A stretch of 64,000 bases of DNA from contig NZ_WHNP01000007.1 of NCBI RefSeq assembly GCF_009362735.1, forward strand, positions 62,001-126,000. The letters run 5' to 3'. The notes below the pieces were generated by a model. That model did no database searches. It was not told the DNA's origin and was given only the letters and a program-made list of their open reading frames with translations. This DNA comes from Paraburkholderia franconis. Its GTDB lineage: Bacteria > Pseudomonadota > Gammaproteobacteria > Burkholderiales > Burkholderiaceae. Shown piece by piece: positions 21,464 to 34,400 of this stretch. A program made the translations under genes and the position numbers. Position 1 is the stretch's first letter, and the number at the start of each line of letters is the position of its first letter.

Positions 21464-24043
21464 ATGAGTAGCGTTTCCGCCGTCGCCCTTTCCGATGCCA
21501 CGTCGCTCAAGGCAGACTACAAGGTGGCCAAGACCCCGCTGATCGATCGTTTCAGGACGGCATCCAATGTCGACACGCTGATGCGCTCGCTCGCGCGCAT
21601 CACCGACGATGCGTTGCGCGGCGCTTGGGCCGCATGCGATCTGCCCGCGTCGCTGGCGCTGATCGCCGTCGGCGGCTACGGGCGCGGCGAACTGGCCCCG
21701 CATTCCGACATCGACATTCTCGTCCTGCTGCCCGACGAGCCCGTCCCGCATCTCGAAGCCAGCATCGAGCGCTTTATCGGTCTTGCCTGGGATCTGGGGC
21801 TGGAACTCGGCAGCAGCGTGCGCACGGTGTCGCAGTGCATCGAGGAAGCCGCGAATGACGTGACCGTGCAGACGTCGCTGCTCGAAGCGCGGCGCATCGT
21901 CGGTAGCACGACGCTGTTCGAGGGCTTTTCGCTGCGCTACCGCGACGCGCTCGATCCGCGCGCGTTCTTCCAGGCGAAAGTGCTGGAAATGCGCCAGCGG
22001 CATGCGAAGTTCCAGGACACGCCCTACGCGCTTGAACCCAACATCAAGGAAAGCCCGGGCGGCTTGCGCGATCTCCAGCTGATTCTGTGGGTCACTCAGG
22101 CGGCCGGATTCGGCAGCAGTTGGCGCGAACTGGACAAACGCGGCCTCATCACTGATCGCGAAGCGCGCGAACTGCGCCGCAACGAAGGTTTTCTGAAGGC
22201 GTTGCGCGCGCGCCTGCATGTGCTGGCGGGACGCCGCCAGGACATCCTCGTCTTCGACCTGCAGACCGCACTTGCCGAGAGCTTCGGCTTCAAGGCCACG
22301 TCCACGCGCCGCGCCAGCGAGCAGCTGATGCGCCGTTACTACTGGGCCGCCAAAGCCGTCACGCAGCTCTCGACCATTCTGATCCAGAACATCGAAGCCC
22401 AGCTCTTTCCGAACACGAGCGGCATCACGCGCGTTTTGTCCGATCGTTTCGTCGAAAAGCAGGGCATGCTGGAAATCGCCAGCGACGACGTGTTCGAACG
22501 CGAGCCGAATGCGATCCTCGAAGCGTTCCTGTTGTACGAAAAAACGCCGGGCGTCAAAGGCCTGTCGGCGCGCACGCTCCGCGCGCTCTACAACGCGCGC
22601 GACAAAATGGACCATCGCTGGCGCCGCGATCCGGAAAACCGCCGGCTTTTCCTCGAAATTCTGAAGCAGCCGCAAGGCATCACGCACGCGCTGCGTCTGA
22701 TGAACCAGACGAGTGTGCTGGGGCGTTATCTGCTGAACTTCCGCCGTATCGTCGGACAGATGCAGCACGATCTGTATCACGTCTATACCGTCGATCAGCA
22801 CATCCTGATGGTGCTGCGGAACATGCGGCGTTTCGCCGTCGCCGAGCATGCGCACGAATACCCGTTCTGCAGCCAGCTGATAGCGAACTTCGAGCGTCCG
22901 TATCTGTTGTACGTGGCTGCCCTCTTTCACGACATCGCCAAAGGCCGCGGCGGCGATCATTCGACGCTCGGCATGGCAGACGCGCGGCGCTTTTGCCGCG
23001 AGCACGGCATTTCCGCCGACGATGCGGCGCTCGTCGTATGGCTGGTCCAGCATCATCTGACAATGAGCCAGGTCGCGCAGAAGCAGGATACGAGCGACCC
23101 CGAGGTGATCAAGCGTTTCGCCGATCTGGTCGGCACCGAGCGCCACCTGACGGCGCTGTATCTGCTGACGGTCGCCGATATTCGCGGCACCAGCCCGAAA
23201 GTCTGGAACACGTGGAAAGGCAAGCTGCTCGAGGACCTGTACCGCGCGACGCTTGCCGTGCTCGGCGGCGCCCGTCCCGACGCGCATTCGGAACTGAAGC
23301 AGCGTCAGGAGGAGGCGCTCGCGCTCTTGCGCCTCGAGACGGTACCTGAGAACGCGCACCGCGCGCTGTGGGACAAGCTCGACGTCGGCTACTTCCTGCG
23401 GCACGACGCCGCCGATATCGCCTGGCAGACTCGCGTGCTGTACCGGCACGTCGAGACCGCGACGCCTATCGTGCGCGCGCGTCCGTCGCCTATCGGCGAA
23501 GCGCTGCAGGTGCTGGTCTACGTGAAGGATCGCCCTGATCTGTTCGCGGGCATCTGCGCGTATTTCGATCGCAACGCGCTGTCCGTGCTGGATGCGCGCG
23601 TGAGCACCACGAAGCACGGCTATGCGCTCGACAATTTCCTCGTCGCGCATACCGAGCGAGACGTCCACTATCGCGACATCGCCAACCTCGTCGAGCAGGA
23701 GCTGGCGGAGCGCCTCGCGGCGGAAGGCACGCTGCTGCCGGAGCCGTCGAAGGGCCGTTTGTCGCGCCTGTCGCGCACGTTCCCCGTCACGCCGCGCGTC
23801 GACCTGCGAGCCGACGAGCGCGGCCAGTACTACATCCTGTCCGTGTCGGCAAACGACCGGCCGGGCCTTCTTTATTCGATCGCGCGCGTGCTGGCCGAGC
23901 ACCGGGTCGGCGTCCATGCGGCGCGGATCAATACGCTCGGCGAACGCGTCGAGGACGTGTTCCTACTCGATGGGCACGGCCTCTCGGACAACCGACGACA
24001 AATCCAGGTCGAAACCGAGCTGCTGCGCGCGATCGCAGTGTGA
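21464..24043 (+). CDS. glnD: PII uridylyltransferase / uridylyl-removing enzyme
   Basis: Nitrogen sensor that adds UMP to, or removes it from, the PII signalling proteins according to glutamine level. 859 residues in the family's full layout: nucleotidyltransferase domain with [18 protein letters not shown] (about 70-87), a central linker, an HD phosphohydrolase domain with [13 protein letters not shown] (HD at 489-490), and two C-terminal ACT domains near 682-760 and 788-859 that bind glutamine. No sign of damage. It ends 6 bp before the pseudouridine synthase gene. Confidence 0.97.
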   Translation: MSSVSAVALSDATSLKADYKVAKTPLIDRFRTASNVDTLMRSLARITDDALRGAWAACDLPASLALIAVGGYGRGELAPHSDIDILVLLPDEPVPHLEASIERFIGLAWDLGLELGSSVRTVSQCIEEAANDVTVQTSLLEARRIVGSTTLFEGFSLRYRDALDPRAFFQAKVLEMRQRHAKFQDTPYALEPNIKESPGGLRDLQLILWVTQAAGFGSSWRELDKRGLITDREARELRRNEGFLKALRARLHVLAGRRQDILVFDLQTALAESFGFKATSTRRASEQLMRRYYWAAKAVTQLSTILIQNIEAQLFPNTSGITRVLSDRFVEKQGMLEIASDDVFEREPNAILEAFLLYEKTPGVKGLSARTLRALYNARDKMDHRWRRDPENRRLFLEILKQPQGITHALRLMNQTSVLGRYLLNFRRIVGQMQHDLYHVYTVDQHILMVLRNMRRFAVAEHAHEYPFCSQLIANFERPYLLYVAALFHDIAKGRGGDHSTLGMADARRFCREHGISADDAALVVWLVQHHLTMSQVAQKQDTSDPEVIKRFADLVGTERHLTALYLLTVADIRGTSPKVWNTWKGKLLEDLYRATLAVLGGARPDAHSELKQRQEEALALLRLETVPENAHRALWDKLDVGYFLRHDAADIAWQTRVLYRHVETATPIVRARPSPIGEALQVLVYVKDRPDLFAGICAYFDRNALSVLDARVSTTKHGYALDNFLVAHTERDVHYRDIANLVEQELAERLAAEGTLLPEPSKGRLSRLSRTFPVTPRVDLRADERGQYYILSVSANDRPGLLYSIARVLAEHRVGVHAARINTLGERVEDVFLLDGHGLSDNRRQIQVETELLRAIAV

Positions 24044-24049
24044 GATTTC

Positions 24050-26119
24050 ATGCGAGTCAAACTGACAGCCAAGCATCCGCGACCGGCTTCGTCCGAACGC
24101 GCCCCCGTCCGTCCGGGCAGCACCACGGCGCGCAAGCCGGCGCGGCCAGCAGCGCCGGCGGCCAAGGCCGCTCCGTCCACGGGGCCGCGCGGCGGTGCGG
24201 GTTCTTCCACATCGGCGGCCGCGCGCCGCAGCGAGACGGGCTCGACGACGCCCGAGAAGCGCTCGTTCGGCAAGACGGCGGGCGCGGCGGGTGAGCGCCG
24301 CGGTTCGTCCTCGGCACCGCGGGGCGGCGCTGGCGCACGCTCGGGCGACCGGCCGGCGCGTGCGACGGACGCACCGGCGCGCGGACGAAGCGAGTCCGGT
24401 GCATTTGAGCGTCGCTCTGCGGGCGAACGCCCGGCGCGCGCACGGAGCGAATCCGGCTCCTTCGAAGGCCGTTCTGCAGGCGACCGGCCGGCGCGCACAC
24501 GAAGTGAATCCGGCTCATTCGATCGCCGTTCTGCGGGCGACCGGCCGGCACGCGCACGGAGTGAATCCGGTGCATTTGAGCGCCGTTCTGCGGACGACCG
24601 CCCGGCGCGCGCACGGAGCGAATCCGGCTCCTTCGAACGCCGTTCTGCAGGCGACCGGCCGGCGCGCGCGCGGAGTGAATCCGGCTCCTTCGAACGCCGT
24701 TCTGCAGGCGACCGGCCGGCGCGCGCGCGGAGTGAATCCGGCTCCTTCGAACGCCGTTCTGCGGACGACCGGCCGGCGCGCAAGCAAGCCACGTCCACAA
24801 GCGGTGGTTTCCGCCGCAATGCGGAGGCGCCTGCCGATCGGCGCGTTTCGTCCGATCGCCCTTCGCGCGGCGCCTCGACGGGCGAACGCGCGCCGCGCTT
24901 CTCGCGCGACGATGATGCGCCCCGCGCACGTCGCGCCCCACGCGACAACGAAGAGCGCCGCAGCGCGCCGCGTACGGCCCGCGCCGCAGATGGCGCACCA
25001 TCGCGCGAACGTACGTATGCACGCCCCGCCAAGGCCGCGTATGAAGGCCGCGACGCGTCGCAAGATCGTCGCCCTCGGAGCGAAGGCGCAGCACGCCGTG
25101 CAACCGGCGACGAAACCTCGGCCCGCAGCGAACACACCTACGCAAAACCCGTCAAGAGCGCCTACGCAGACCGCGACGAAACCGTGCAGCCCAAATCGGC
25201 ACCCGCGCCACGCACGAACAAGGCAAAGCGCGATGCCCGCTCGATCGAAGACAGCTTCGACCGTCCCGCGATGTTCGATCGCCCCGCCGGGAAGCCGGCG
25301 CGCAAATCGCGCCCTGCCGTGGAGCCGCGCCGCCGCGACGAAGGCGAGTACAACGACGTGCCGGGCAACCTGCGCCTGTCGAAGCTGATGTCCGAGCTCG
25401 GCTTGTGCTCGCGCCGCGAAGCCGACGAGTGGATAGAAAAAGGCTGGGTGACGGTCGATGGCGTCGTCGTCGATACGCTCGGCACGAAGGTCCGCCCCGA
25501 CGCCGATATCCAGATCGATCCCGCCGCCCAGGCCGCGCAACTCAAGCAGGTGACGATCCTCGTGCACAAGCCGGTGGGCTTCGTCTCCGGCCAGGCGGAG
25601 GAAGGGTACGAACCCGCCGTGACGCTCGTCAAGCCCGAAAACCGCTGGGATGGGGACCGCACCGACATTCGCTTTTCGGCCGCGCACCTGCGTCAGCTGG
25701 CGCCGGCGGGCCGCCTCGACATCGATTCGACCGGGCTGCTGGTGCTGACCCAGGACGGGCGCGTCGCCAAACAGCTGATCGGCGGGAATTCGCAAATCGA
25801 CAAGGAATATCTCGTGCGCGTCACGTACGGCGACGTCGAAACGGATGTCGAGCACCATTTCCCGCCGGAGAGCCTCGAGAAGCTGCGCCACGGGCTCGAA
25901 CTCGACGGCGTGCCGCTCAAGCCTGCGATGGTCAGCTGGCAGAACGGCGAGCAACTGCGCTTCGTGCTGCGTGAAGGCAAGAAACGCCAGATTCGCCGCA
26001 TGTGCGAACTGGTCGGCCTGCATGTCGTGGGCCTCAAGCGCGTGCGGATGGGCCACGTGATGCTCGGCGCGCTGCCGCCCGGACAATGGCGCTATTTGGG
26101 CCCCGACGAGTCGTTCTAA
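24050..26119 (+). CDS. RsuA/RluB-family pseudouridine synthase with long repeat-bearing N-terminus
   Basis: The last 250 residues form a complete 16S/23S rRNA pseudouridine synthase: an S4 RNA-binding domain ([18 protein letters not shown], from about 441) and the catalytic domain with [16 protein letters not shown]557 being the expected catalytic aspartate, then [18 protein letters not shown]. Most relatives have about 250-300 residues; this one has 689. The extra 430 residues are rich in Arg, Ala, Ser, Pro and Glu with no recognisable fold and include six tandem 19-residue repeats (127-240). This tail is probably disordered and RNA-binding. The six-base gap to glnD suggests co-transcription. 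The exact rRNA target (RluB-, RluF- or RsuA-like) cannot be told. Confidence 0.9.
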   Translation: MRVKLTAKHPRPASSERAPVRPGSTTARKPARPAAPAAKAAPSTGPRGGAGSSTSAAARRSETGSTTPEKRSFGKTAGAAGERRGSSSAPRGGAGARSGDRPARATDAPARGRSESGAFERRSAGERPARARSESGSFEGRSAGDRPARTRSESGSFDRRSAGDRPARARSESGAFERRSADDRPARARSESGSFERRSAGDRPARARSESGSFERRSAGDRPARARSESGSFERRSADDRPARKQATSTSGGFRRNAEAPADRRVSSDRPSRGASTGERAPRFSRDDDAPRARRAPRDNEERRSAPRTARAADGAPSRERTYARPAKAAYEGRDASQDRRPRSEGAARRATGDETSARSEHTYAKPVKSAYADRDETVQPKSAPAPRTNKAKRDARSIEDSFDRPAMFDRPAGKPARKSRPAVEPRRRDEGEYNDVPGNLRLSKLMSELGLCSRREADEWIEKGWVTVDGVVVDTLGTKVRPDADIQIDPAAQAAQLKQVTILVHKPVGFVSGQAEEGYEPAVTLVKPENRWDGDRTDIRFSAAHLRQLAPAGRLDIDSTGLLVLTQDGRVAKQLIGGNSQIDKEYLVRVTYGDVETDVEHHFPPESLEKLRHGLELDGVPLKPAMVSWQNGEQLRFVLREGKKRQIRRMCELVGLHVVGLKRVRMGHVMLGALPPGQWRYLGPDESF
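24428..24769 (+). repeat. Six tandem 57-bp coding repeats
   Basis: Six head-to-tail 57-bp units encode variants of [19 protein letters not shown]; degenerate partial copies lie on both sides ([16 protein letters not shown] before, RPARK after). Units 4 to 6 are nearly identical at DNA level, differing in a few bases. Because 57 is a multiple of three, gain or loss of a unit keeps the frame. Confidence 0.95.
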
Positions 26120-26149
26120 GGTCCGCAGGCATCGCATATCGTTCGTTTG

Positions 26150-26180
26150 AAAAAGCCCGCGCATGCGGGCTTTTTCTTTT
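26150..26180 (+). terminator. Terminator after the pseudouridine synthase gene
   Basis: AAAAAGCCCGC at 26150-26160 pairs with GCGGGCTTTTT around a short GCAT loop and is followed by CTTTT. The A-tract before the stem makes it usable from the minus strand also, which suits the convergent def gene ending at 26223. Confidence 0.88.
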
Positions 26181-26222
26181 CCGGCAAAGGGCCAAAGCGA
26201 CTGCAGAGGCCCTGTCATCCGC

Positions 26223-29012
<2,790 letters not shown>

Positions 29013-29843
29013 ATGCCTGCATCCTTCATCCGCCTCATACGCTGTCTCTTCATCGTGCTGGCCACGCTCGCCGCGTGCCATGCGCGAGGCGCGCTGGCGA
29101 GCGAACAGGTGATCGACGTGCCGCTCGGTCAAGGCGCATCGATCTCCTATCTGCTGACCCAACAGGACGGCAGCCAGCCGCAGTGGGTGCTCGTAATGTT
29201 TCCGGGCAGCGAAGGCGATCTCGAACTCTCGCAGCAGCCAGGCGGCACGATCCATATGCGCGAGAAGAACAACTTCCTGATCCGTGCGCGCAACCTGTTC
29301 GTGGATTCGCTGTTCGCGACGGCCATCGTCGATGCGCCGTCGGATCAGCCGGGCGGCTATTCGGATGCATTTCGTGCGTCGTCGCGTTCCGCGCAGGATC
29401 TCGCGCAGATCGCGGCGAACCTGCGCACGCGCTTCCCACAGGCGAAACTCGTGCTGGTGGGCACGAGCCGCGGCACGATATCGTCGGCCTACGTGGGACG
29501 CGCTTTGCCGGATGTATGGAACGCCGTCGTGCATATGTCGACGCTCAGCAGCCCCGCGCGCGGCCAGGCCACGCCGCTGATCGGCTTCGACTACGGCGCG
29601 ATTCGTCCGCGCCAGCTGTTCGCCCAGCACGCGGACGACGGCTGCTATCTCTGTTCCTATGAAGCCTTAAAGCGCATCGCCGACAGCGGCCAGTACGCGC
29701 TGATCACCGTGCACGGCGGCGACACGCGCAGCAAGCCCTGCGAGGCGATGTCGCATCACGGGTTCTATGGAAGGGAAGAGGCCGTCGTCGCCGCGGTCAA
29801 GGCCTGGATCAGCGGACAACCGTGGCCCGACGACGTGGGATGA
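29013..29843 (+). CDS. Exported alpha/beta-hydrolase-like protein, possible lipoprotein
   Basis: From the ATG at 29013 the protein has 276 residues. The N-terminus is a signal peptide (RLIRCLFIVLATLAAC); LAAC at 19-22 fits a lipoprotein box, although cleavage after GALA by signal peptidase I is also possible. The body looks like an alpha/beta hydrolase: a strand-turn VLVMFPGSEGD, then the nucleophile elbow VLVGTSRGTISS with S152. A histidine near the end (HHGFYGREEAV) could complete a triad. No substrate can be named. It lies alone on the plus strand inside the smc-zipA-ligA-def block. An in-frame TTG at 28980 is a weaker start. Confidence 0.7.
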   Translation: MPASFIRLIRCLFIVLATLAACHARGALASEQVIDVPLGQGASISYLLTQQDGSQPQWVLVMFPGSEGDLELSQQPGGTIHMREKNNFLIRARNLFVDSLFATAIVDAPSDQPGGYSDAFRASSRSAQDLAQIAANLRTRFPQAKLVLVGTSRGTISSAYVGRALPDVWNAVVHMSTLSSPARGQATPLIGFDYGAIRPRQLFAQHADDGCYLCSYEALKRIADSGQYALITVHGGDTRSKPCEAMSHHGFYGREEAVVAAVKAWISGQPWPDDVG

Positions 29844-29942
29844 ACGGGCACGGCATACGCGTTGTCGATCGGTGCTGGCGCTTGGCGAACGCCATTGCAC
29901 TTTCGGCGCGACTCCAAATGGAAACGCGCGGCCCAAATGAAA

Positions 29943-29975
29943 ACCGCCCGAAGCATTCCCATGCGTCAGGGCGGT
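29943..29975 (-). terminator. Hairpin after zipA
   Basis: On the minus strand ACCGCCC (29975-29969) pairs with GGGCGGT (29949-29943), followed by TTTCATTT. The 19-nt loop contains a smaller GCAT/ATGC pairing. It lies 54 bp past the zipA stop, between two convergent genes, and is a plausible terminator. Confidence 0.65.
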
Positions 29976-30028
29976 GTCATCGACGGCAGCATAAGCCGCC
30001 GCGTCATGCGCAAAGCCGCGTCGCGCGC

Positions 30029-31267
30029 CTACTGGCTGAACAGCCGCCGCGTCGCAGGCGAGCCGGCCGGAATGCCGGCCTGTTCGAGCTTCGCGTACAG
30101 CGTCATCAGCTGCTTCTCGATGGCGAGCAGCGCGCTTTCCGGCAGCGGCCGGCGGCCATCGTCGACCACACGTCCGCCGATGCGCTCTGCGAGCGACTTT
30201 GCGTAATCGCACATCAGGCGGAACGGCAGGATGTCTTCGTCGGCGACGGGCACGTCGAGCACCAGCGTGATCATCTGGCCACCCTTGTACGTGAGATCGT
30301 CGCGCAGGAAGTTGGTGTCGCCGAACTGCAGCATGAACACGGGGCTCTGCTTCGCGTCCAGCTTGACGAAACGCGTGCCGTCGCGCGACAGCAGCAGCCC
30401 GTCTTGCGACGCGACGGCCTGCACGTAGTTCGCTGACCAAGGCGCGCCGTCGGACAGCACGTTGATCGACAGCTGTGCGTCGCACTGCGCGGCAAAGCCG
30501 TCGAGTTCGCGCGCCATCGATACCGTTTCCATCATGTCCGGAAACTCGGGTGAAGCATCGAGCGCGTCGGCGAACTGCTGGACGCCCGTCACGAATTCCG
30601 AGAACTCCAGTTCGTTGAGCGGGCCGCTGCGATTTGCGAGTTGCGCGGCCGCGCGCAGCTCCTCGTAGCGCACGCCGCTTTGCAGCAGTTCCCACGCGCC
30701 GCCGCCTTCCGGCTTGCCTTCGATGTGCACCGGTTTGCTGCCCGCGCGGCGCAGACGCTGCGCGAGCGGCAGCACCTTGTCGCCCGCGACGGGAGCGGAA
30801 AGCCTGATGGGGACGATGCAGTCGATGCGCCGGTCGACGATCGCCGGCGGCGCAGACGAAATCGTCGTGGCGGCGGGCATGATCGGCTCGTTGCGCCCGT
30901 CATCGGCCTCGCGCTCGTCGTCCAGCTGCTCGCGTTCTTCGTCTTCAGGGAAACCGTTCGGCGACGTGTTCTCGGCCTGGATGTCGGCGGGCGTGTCGAG
31001 GGGAGCGGCGCCGCCGAACGTCGGCTCGACGCGCGCTGGCTCTGCATGCTCACCCGATGCGGGCTCGCGGCGCGTCGTCGGACGCGCCGGTTCGATGAAT
31101 GGGCTCTGCTCGACGTGCTCGTCCCGAGCCGTGAGTTCCGCCGTGTCGGTGGGCATCGGCCGCGGCATCCTGCGGCGCACCTTCGCGCCCTGCCACGCGT
31201 TGTAGACCACCACGCCCCCGACCACCACGGCGCCCGCGCCGATCAAACCGAGTGTCAACTCGTCCAT
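30029..31267 (-). CDS. zipA: Cell division protein ZipA homologue
   Basis: Membrane anchor for FtsZ in the early divisome. 412 residues: an N-terminal membrane helix without signal cleavage (LGLIGAGAVVVGGVVVYNA, residues 7-25), a basic patch, a long Pro/Glu/Asp-rich linker (about 40-190) and the C-terminal ZipA domain that binds the FtsZ tail (about 265-400). GGAG stands before the ATG at 31267. The order smc-zipA-ligA is conserved across gamma- and beta-proteobacteria, which supports the call more than overall similarity does. Confidence 0.88.
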   Translation of the reverse strand: MDELTLGLIGAGAVVVGGVVVYNAWQGAKVRRRMPRPMPTDTAELTARDEHVEQSPFIEPARPTTRREPASGEHAEPARVEPTFGGAAPLDTPADIQAENTSPNGFPEDEEREQLDDEREADDGRNEPIMPAATTISSAPPAIVDRRIDCIVPIRLSAPVAGDKVLPLAQRLRRAGSKPVHIEGKPEGGGAWELLQSGVRYEELRAAAQLANRSGPLNELEFSEFVTGVQQFADALDASPEFPDMMETVSMARELDGFAAQCDAQLSINVLSDGAPWSANYVQAVASQDGLLLSRDGTRFVKLDAKQSPVFMLQFGDTNFLRDDLTYKGGQMITLVLDVPVADEDILPFRLMCDYAKSLAERIGGRVVDDGRRPLPESALLAIEKQLMTLYAKLEQAGIPAGSPATRRLFSQ

Positions 31268-31390
31268 GCACGCTCCATCTGCAATTCTTTTCGCCGCTGC
31301 GCGCCGCGCCTGGCTCGCGCGGCTGGCACGCACTGCGTGCCGCCGCTGCGGGCGCCGGCGCGCAGCGAGTTCGATTCTGTGTTCAGCAAC

Positions 31391-31422
31391 ACTCGCGCGC
31401 GGCCCGAAGACCGCGCGCGAGT
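31391..31422 (-). terminator. Strong hairpin just after smc
   Basis: A perfect 12-bp stem (ACTCGCGCGCGG with CCGCGCGCGAGT) encloses an 8-nt loop and begins 7 bp beyond the smc stop codon. No T-run follows on the minus strand, so it may be an mRNA 3'-end stabiliser or a pause site rather than a full terminator ahead of zipA. Confidence 0.55.
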
Positions 31423-31428
31423 GGACGT

Positions 31429-34400
31429 TTAAACGATATTCTGGACAAATCCCGCAGCCGTTTCCATGTCGACGGCAACGATTCGCGACACACCCTGCTC
31501 CTGCATCGTCACCCCGATCAGTTGCTGCGCCATTTCCATCGCGATCTTGTTGTGGGAAATGAACAGGAACTGTGTTTTGCCCGACATTGCGCGCACGAGA
31601 TTCGCGAAACGTTCGGTGTTCGCGTCGTCGAGCGGCGCGTCCACTTCGTCGAGCAGACAGAACGGCGCAGGATTCAGCTGGAACATCGCGAACACGAGGG
31701 CCGTCGCCGTCAGCGCCTTTTCGCCGCCCGACAGCAGGTGGATCGTCGAGTTCTTCTTGCCGGGCGGCTGCGCCATCACCTGCACGCCGGCGTCGAGAAT
31801 CTCGTCGCCCGTCATGATGAGCTTCGCCTGGCCGCCGCCGAACAGACGCGGGAACAGCTCGCCGAAATGACGGTTCACTTCGTCGAACGTGCCTTGCAGC
31901 AGCGTGCGTGTTTCCTGGTCGATCTTGCGGATCGCGTCTTCGAGCGTTTCGATCGCGTGGATCAGGTCGGCCGACTGCGCGTCGAGGAAAGTCTTGCGTT
32001 CCGTCGCCGCTTTCAGCTCGTCGAGCGCGGCCATGTTGACGGGGCCGAGCGCCGTGATCGCGTTGTTGATGCGCGTCACTTCGCCCTGCAGATACGACGG
32101 CTTCATGTCGGGCGTGAGCTTGGCCTGCAGCTCAGCTTCGTCGACGCCCGCCGCCGTCAGCTGCTCGATGAACTGCTCGGCGTTCAGGCGCGCCGCCTGC
32201 TCCTTCAGCTGCAATTCGGTGATGCGGTCGCGCAGCGGCTGCAGCGCTCGTTCGCTGGTCAGGCGCAGCTCGTCGGACTGACGCAGCTTGCCCGTCAGAT
32301 CGTCGAGCTCAAGACGCGCGGCATGCAGCGCCTCTTCCTTCACGCGGCGAATTTCGAGCGCGTCCTGCAAGCCCGTATGCGCTGTCTGCTCGTTGATCGT
32401 TTCGAGTTCGGCGCGCGCGTCTTCGAGCGAGCCCGCGACGCGTTCGCTCTGCTCGTGCGCGACCTGAATGGTGCGCTTCAGTTCGTCGATGCGATTCGCC
32501 ATGTTGCGCGCGGCAAAGCGGGCATCGGTGGCGGCGCGGTCGAGATCGCGCGATTCGTTGCGCGCGTTGCCCAGCTCTTCGTCGAGCGCTTCGAACGCCA
32601 GTTGATTGTCTTCGAAGCGCGCCTGCAGTTCGGCGAGTTCGCCGTCGTGCCGCTCGAAGTTCGCTTCCGATTCGGTACGCAACGCGCGCTGCTCTTCGAC
32701 CTGCGCGGTGATTTCTTCGAGTTCCTCGCTGATCTGCGTGCTGCGCTGCGTATAGCGCTCGTGCGCCTGCGTGAGCTTGAGCACGTCCATCTGCAGCGCG
32801 TGCACGCGCTGGGTCGCGCGCTCCGTCTGCTGGCGCACTTCCGTCAGTGCATTCGATGCCTGCGTATGCGCGACCTCGGCGCGAATCGCCGCGGCCTTGG
32901 CTTCTTCGGCGAGCAGCGCCTGCGCGCGCACCTGGCGCGTCAGATTTTCGATTTCCTGCTGGCGCGCGAGCATGCCTGCCTGTTCGGAATCGGCCGCGTA
33001 CAGCTGCACGCCGACGCGCGTCACCACGTGACCCGCCTTCACGACGAACGCGCCGCCTTCCGGCAATTGCGAGCGCATCGAGAGCGCCTGGGGCAGATCG
33101 TCGGCGACGAACGCGTTGCCGAGCCAGTCGTTGAGCACGGCGCGAATGCCCGCATCGTCGATACGCACGAGCGACAGCAGCGGGCGCAGCGACAGCGGCG
33201 CGGCCACCGGCTGACCGGCTGCGGGCGGCGCGTAGAACGCGAGCTTCGCGGGCGGCGCGTCGCTGACGAAGTGCTTCACCCAGTCGAGATTCGACACTTC
33301 GAGCGCCGCAAGACGCTCGCGCAGCAACGATTCGAGCGCGGTTTCCCAGCCGGCTTCGACATGCAGCTTCTTCCACAGACGCGGCAGCGCGCCCAGCTCG
33401 TGCTTGTCGAGCCACGGCTGGATCTTGCCTTCCGTCTGCACGTTGTCCTGCAGCTGACGCAGCGCGGCCAGCCGCGCTTCGAGCTGGTGGATCTGCGCGC
33501 TTTCGGCCTGCACGCGCTCCTGCGCGGTGCGGCGCTCGGCGTCGAGACGCGGCAGCGTTTCCTGCGCGTCGGCGAGACGCTCTTGCGCATCGCGCAGAAT
33601 CTCTTCGTGCTCGGCCAGCTGCATGTGCAGTTCTTCGAGCTGCGCTTCGTCCGGCGCATCGAGGCCGCCCGCTTCCGTCTTCAGACGTTCCTGGCGCTGT
33701 TGAAGCTGCTGCAACTGCTGGTCGGCGTTGCGCTGATGCGCGGCTTCGAGCTTGAGCGCCTGCTCGGTCTGCGCGATTCCGGCGCGTTCGTCGCTCAGTT
33801 GCGCCTGCGCGTCGCGCCAGCGCGCCTCGAGCGCGGGCATCGCGTCATGCCTCGCGGCGGCCGCCTCTTCGGCGATCACGGCTTTCTCATCGCCCGCCGC
33901 AAGCTGCTCTTCGGCGTCTTCGAGATCGTCCTGGGCCTTTTGCGCCTGCGCGAGCCACTGCTCGCGCTGCGCGGTCAGCGCGGCGATCTGCGCCTGCACG
34001 CGGTTGCGCGATTCGACGATGAACTTGATCTCGGCTTCGAGGCGGCTCACCTCGGCATTCGCTTCGTACAGCGCGCCTTGCGCGCCCTGCATCGCATCGC
34101 TGGCCGAATAGTGCGCGACGCGCAGCGTCTCCAGTTGCGCCTCGACTTCACGCAACTTCGCCGTGTGTGCTTCGAGGTCGATCTGCGCCTGTTCGATCGC
34201 GCGCTTCTGCTTGTCCTGCTCGGTGCCCGCTTCGTTCTTGCGCAACAGCCACAAGAGGCGCTGTTTCTCTTCGCCTTCGGCTTGCAGATCCTTGAACTTT
34301 GTCGCGACGACCGCCTGTCCTTCGAGCTTTTCCAGATTCGCCGTCAATTCGCGGACGATATCTTCGACGCGCGTCAGATTTTCGCGCGTGTCGTGCAGAC

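Noticed and set aside
21311..23917. 868-codon open frame antiparallel to glnD
   Set aside because: Same shadow effect; glnD shows every expected domain in order.
24428..24769. CRISPR-like regular repeat
   Set aside because: The units are contiguous with no unique spacers, lie in a coding frame and encode a conserved peptide; no cas gene is near.
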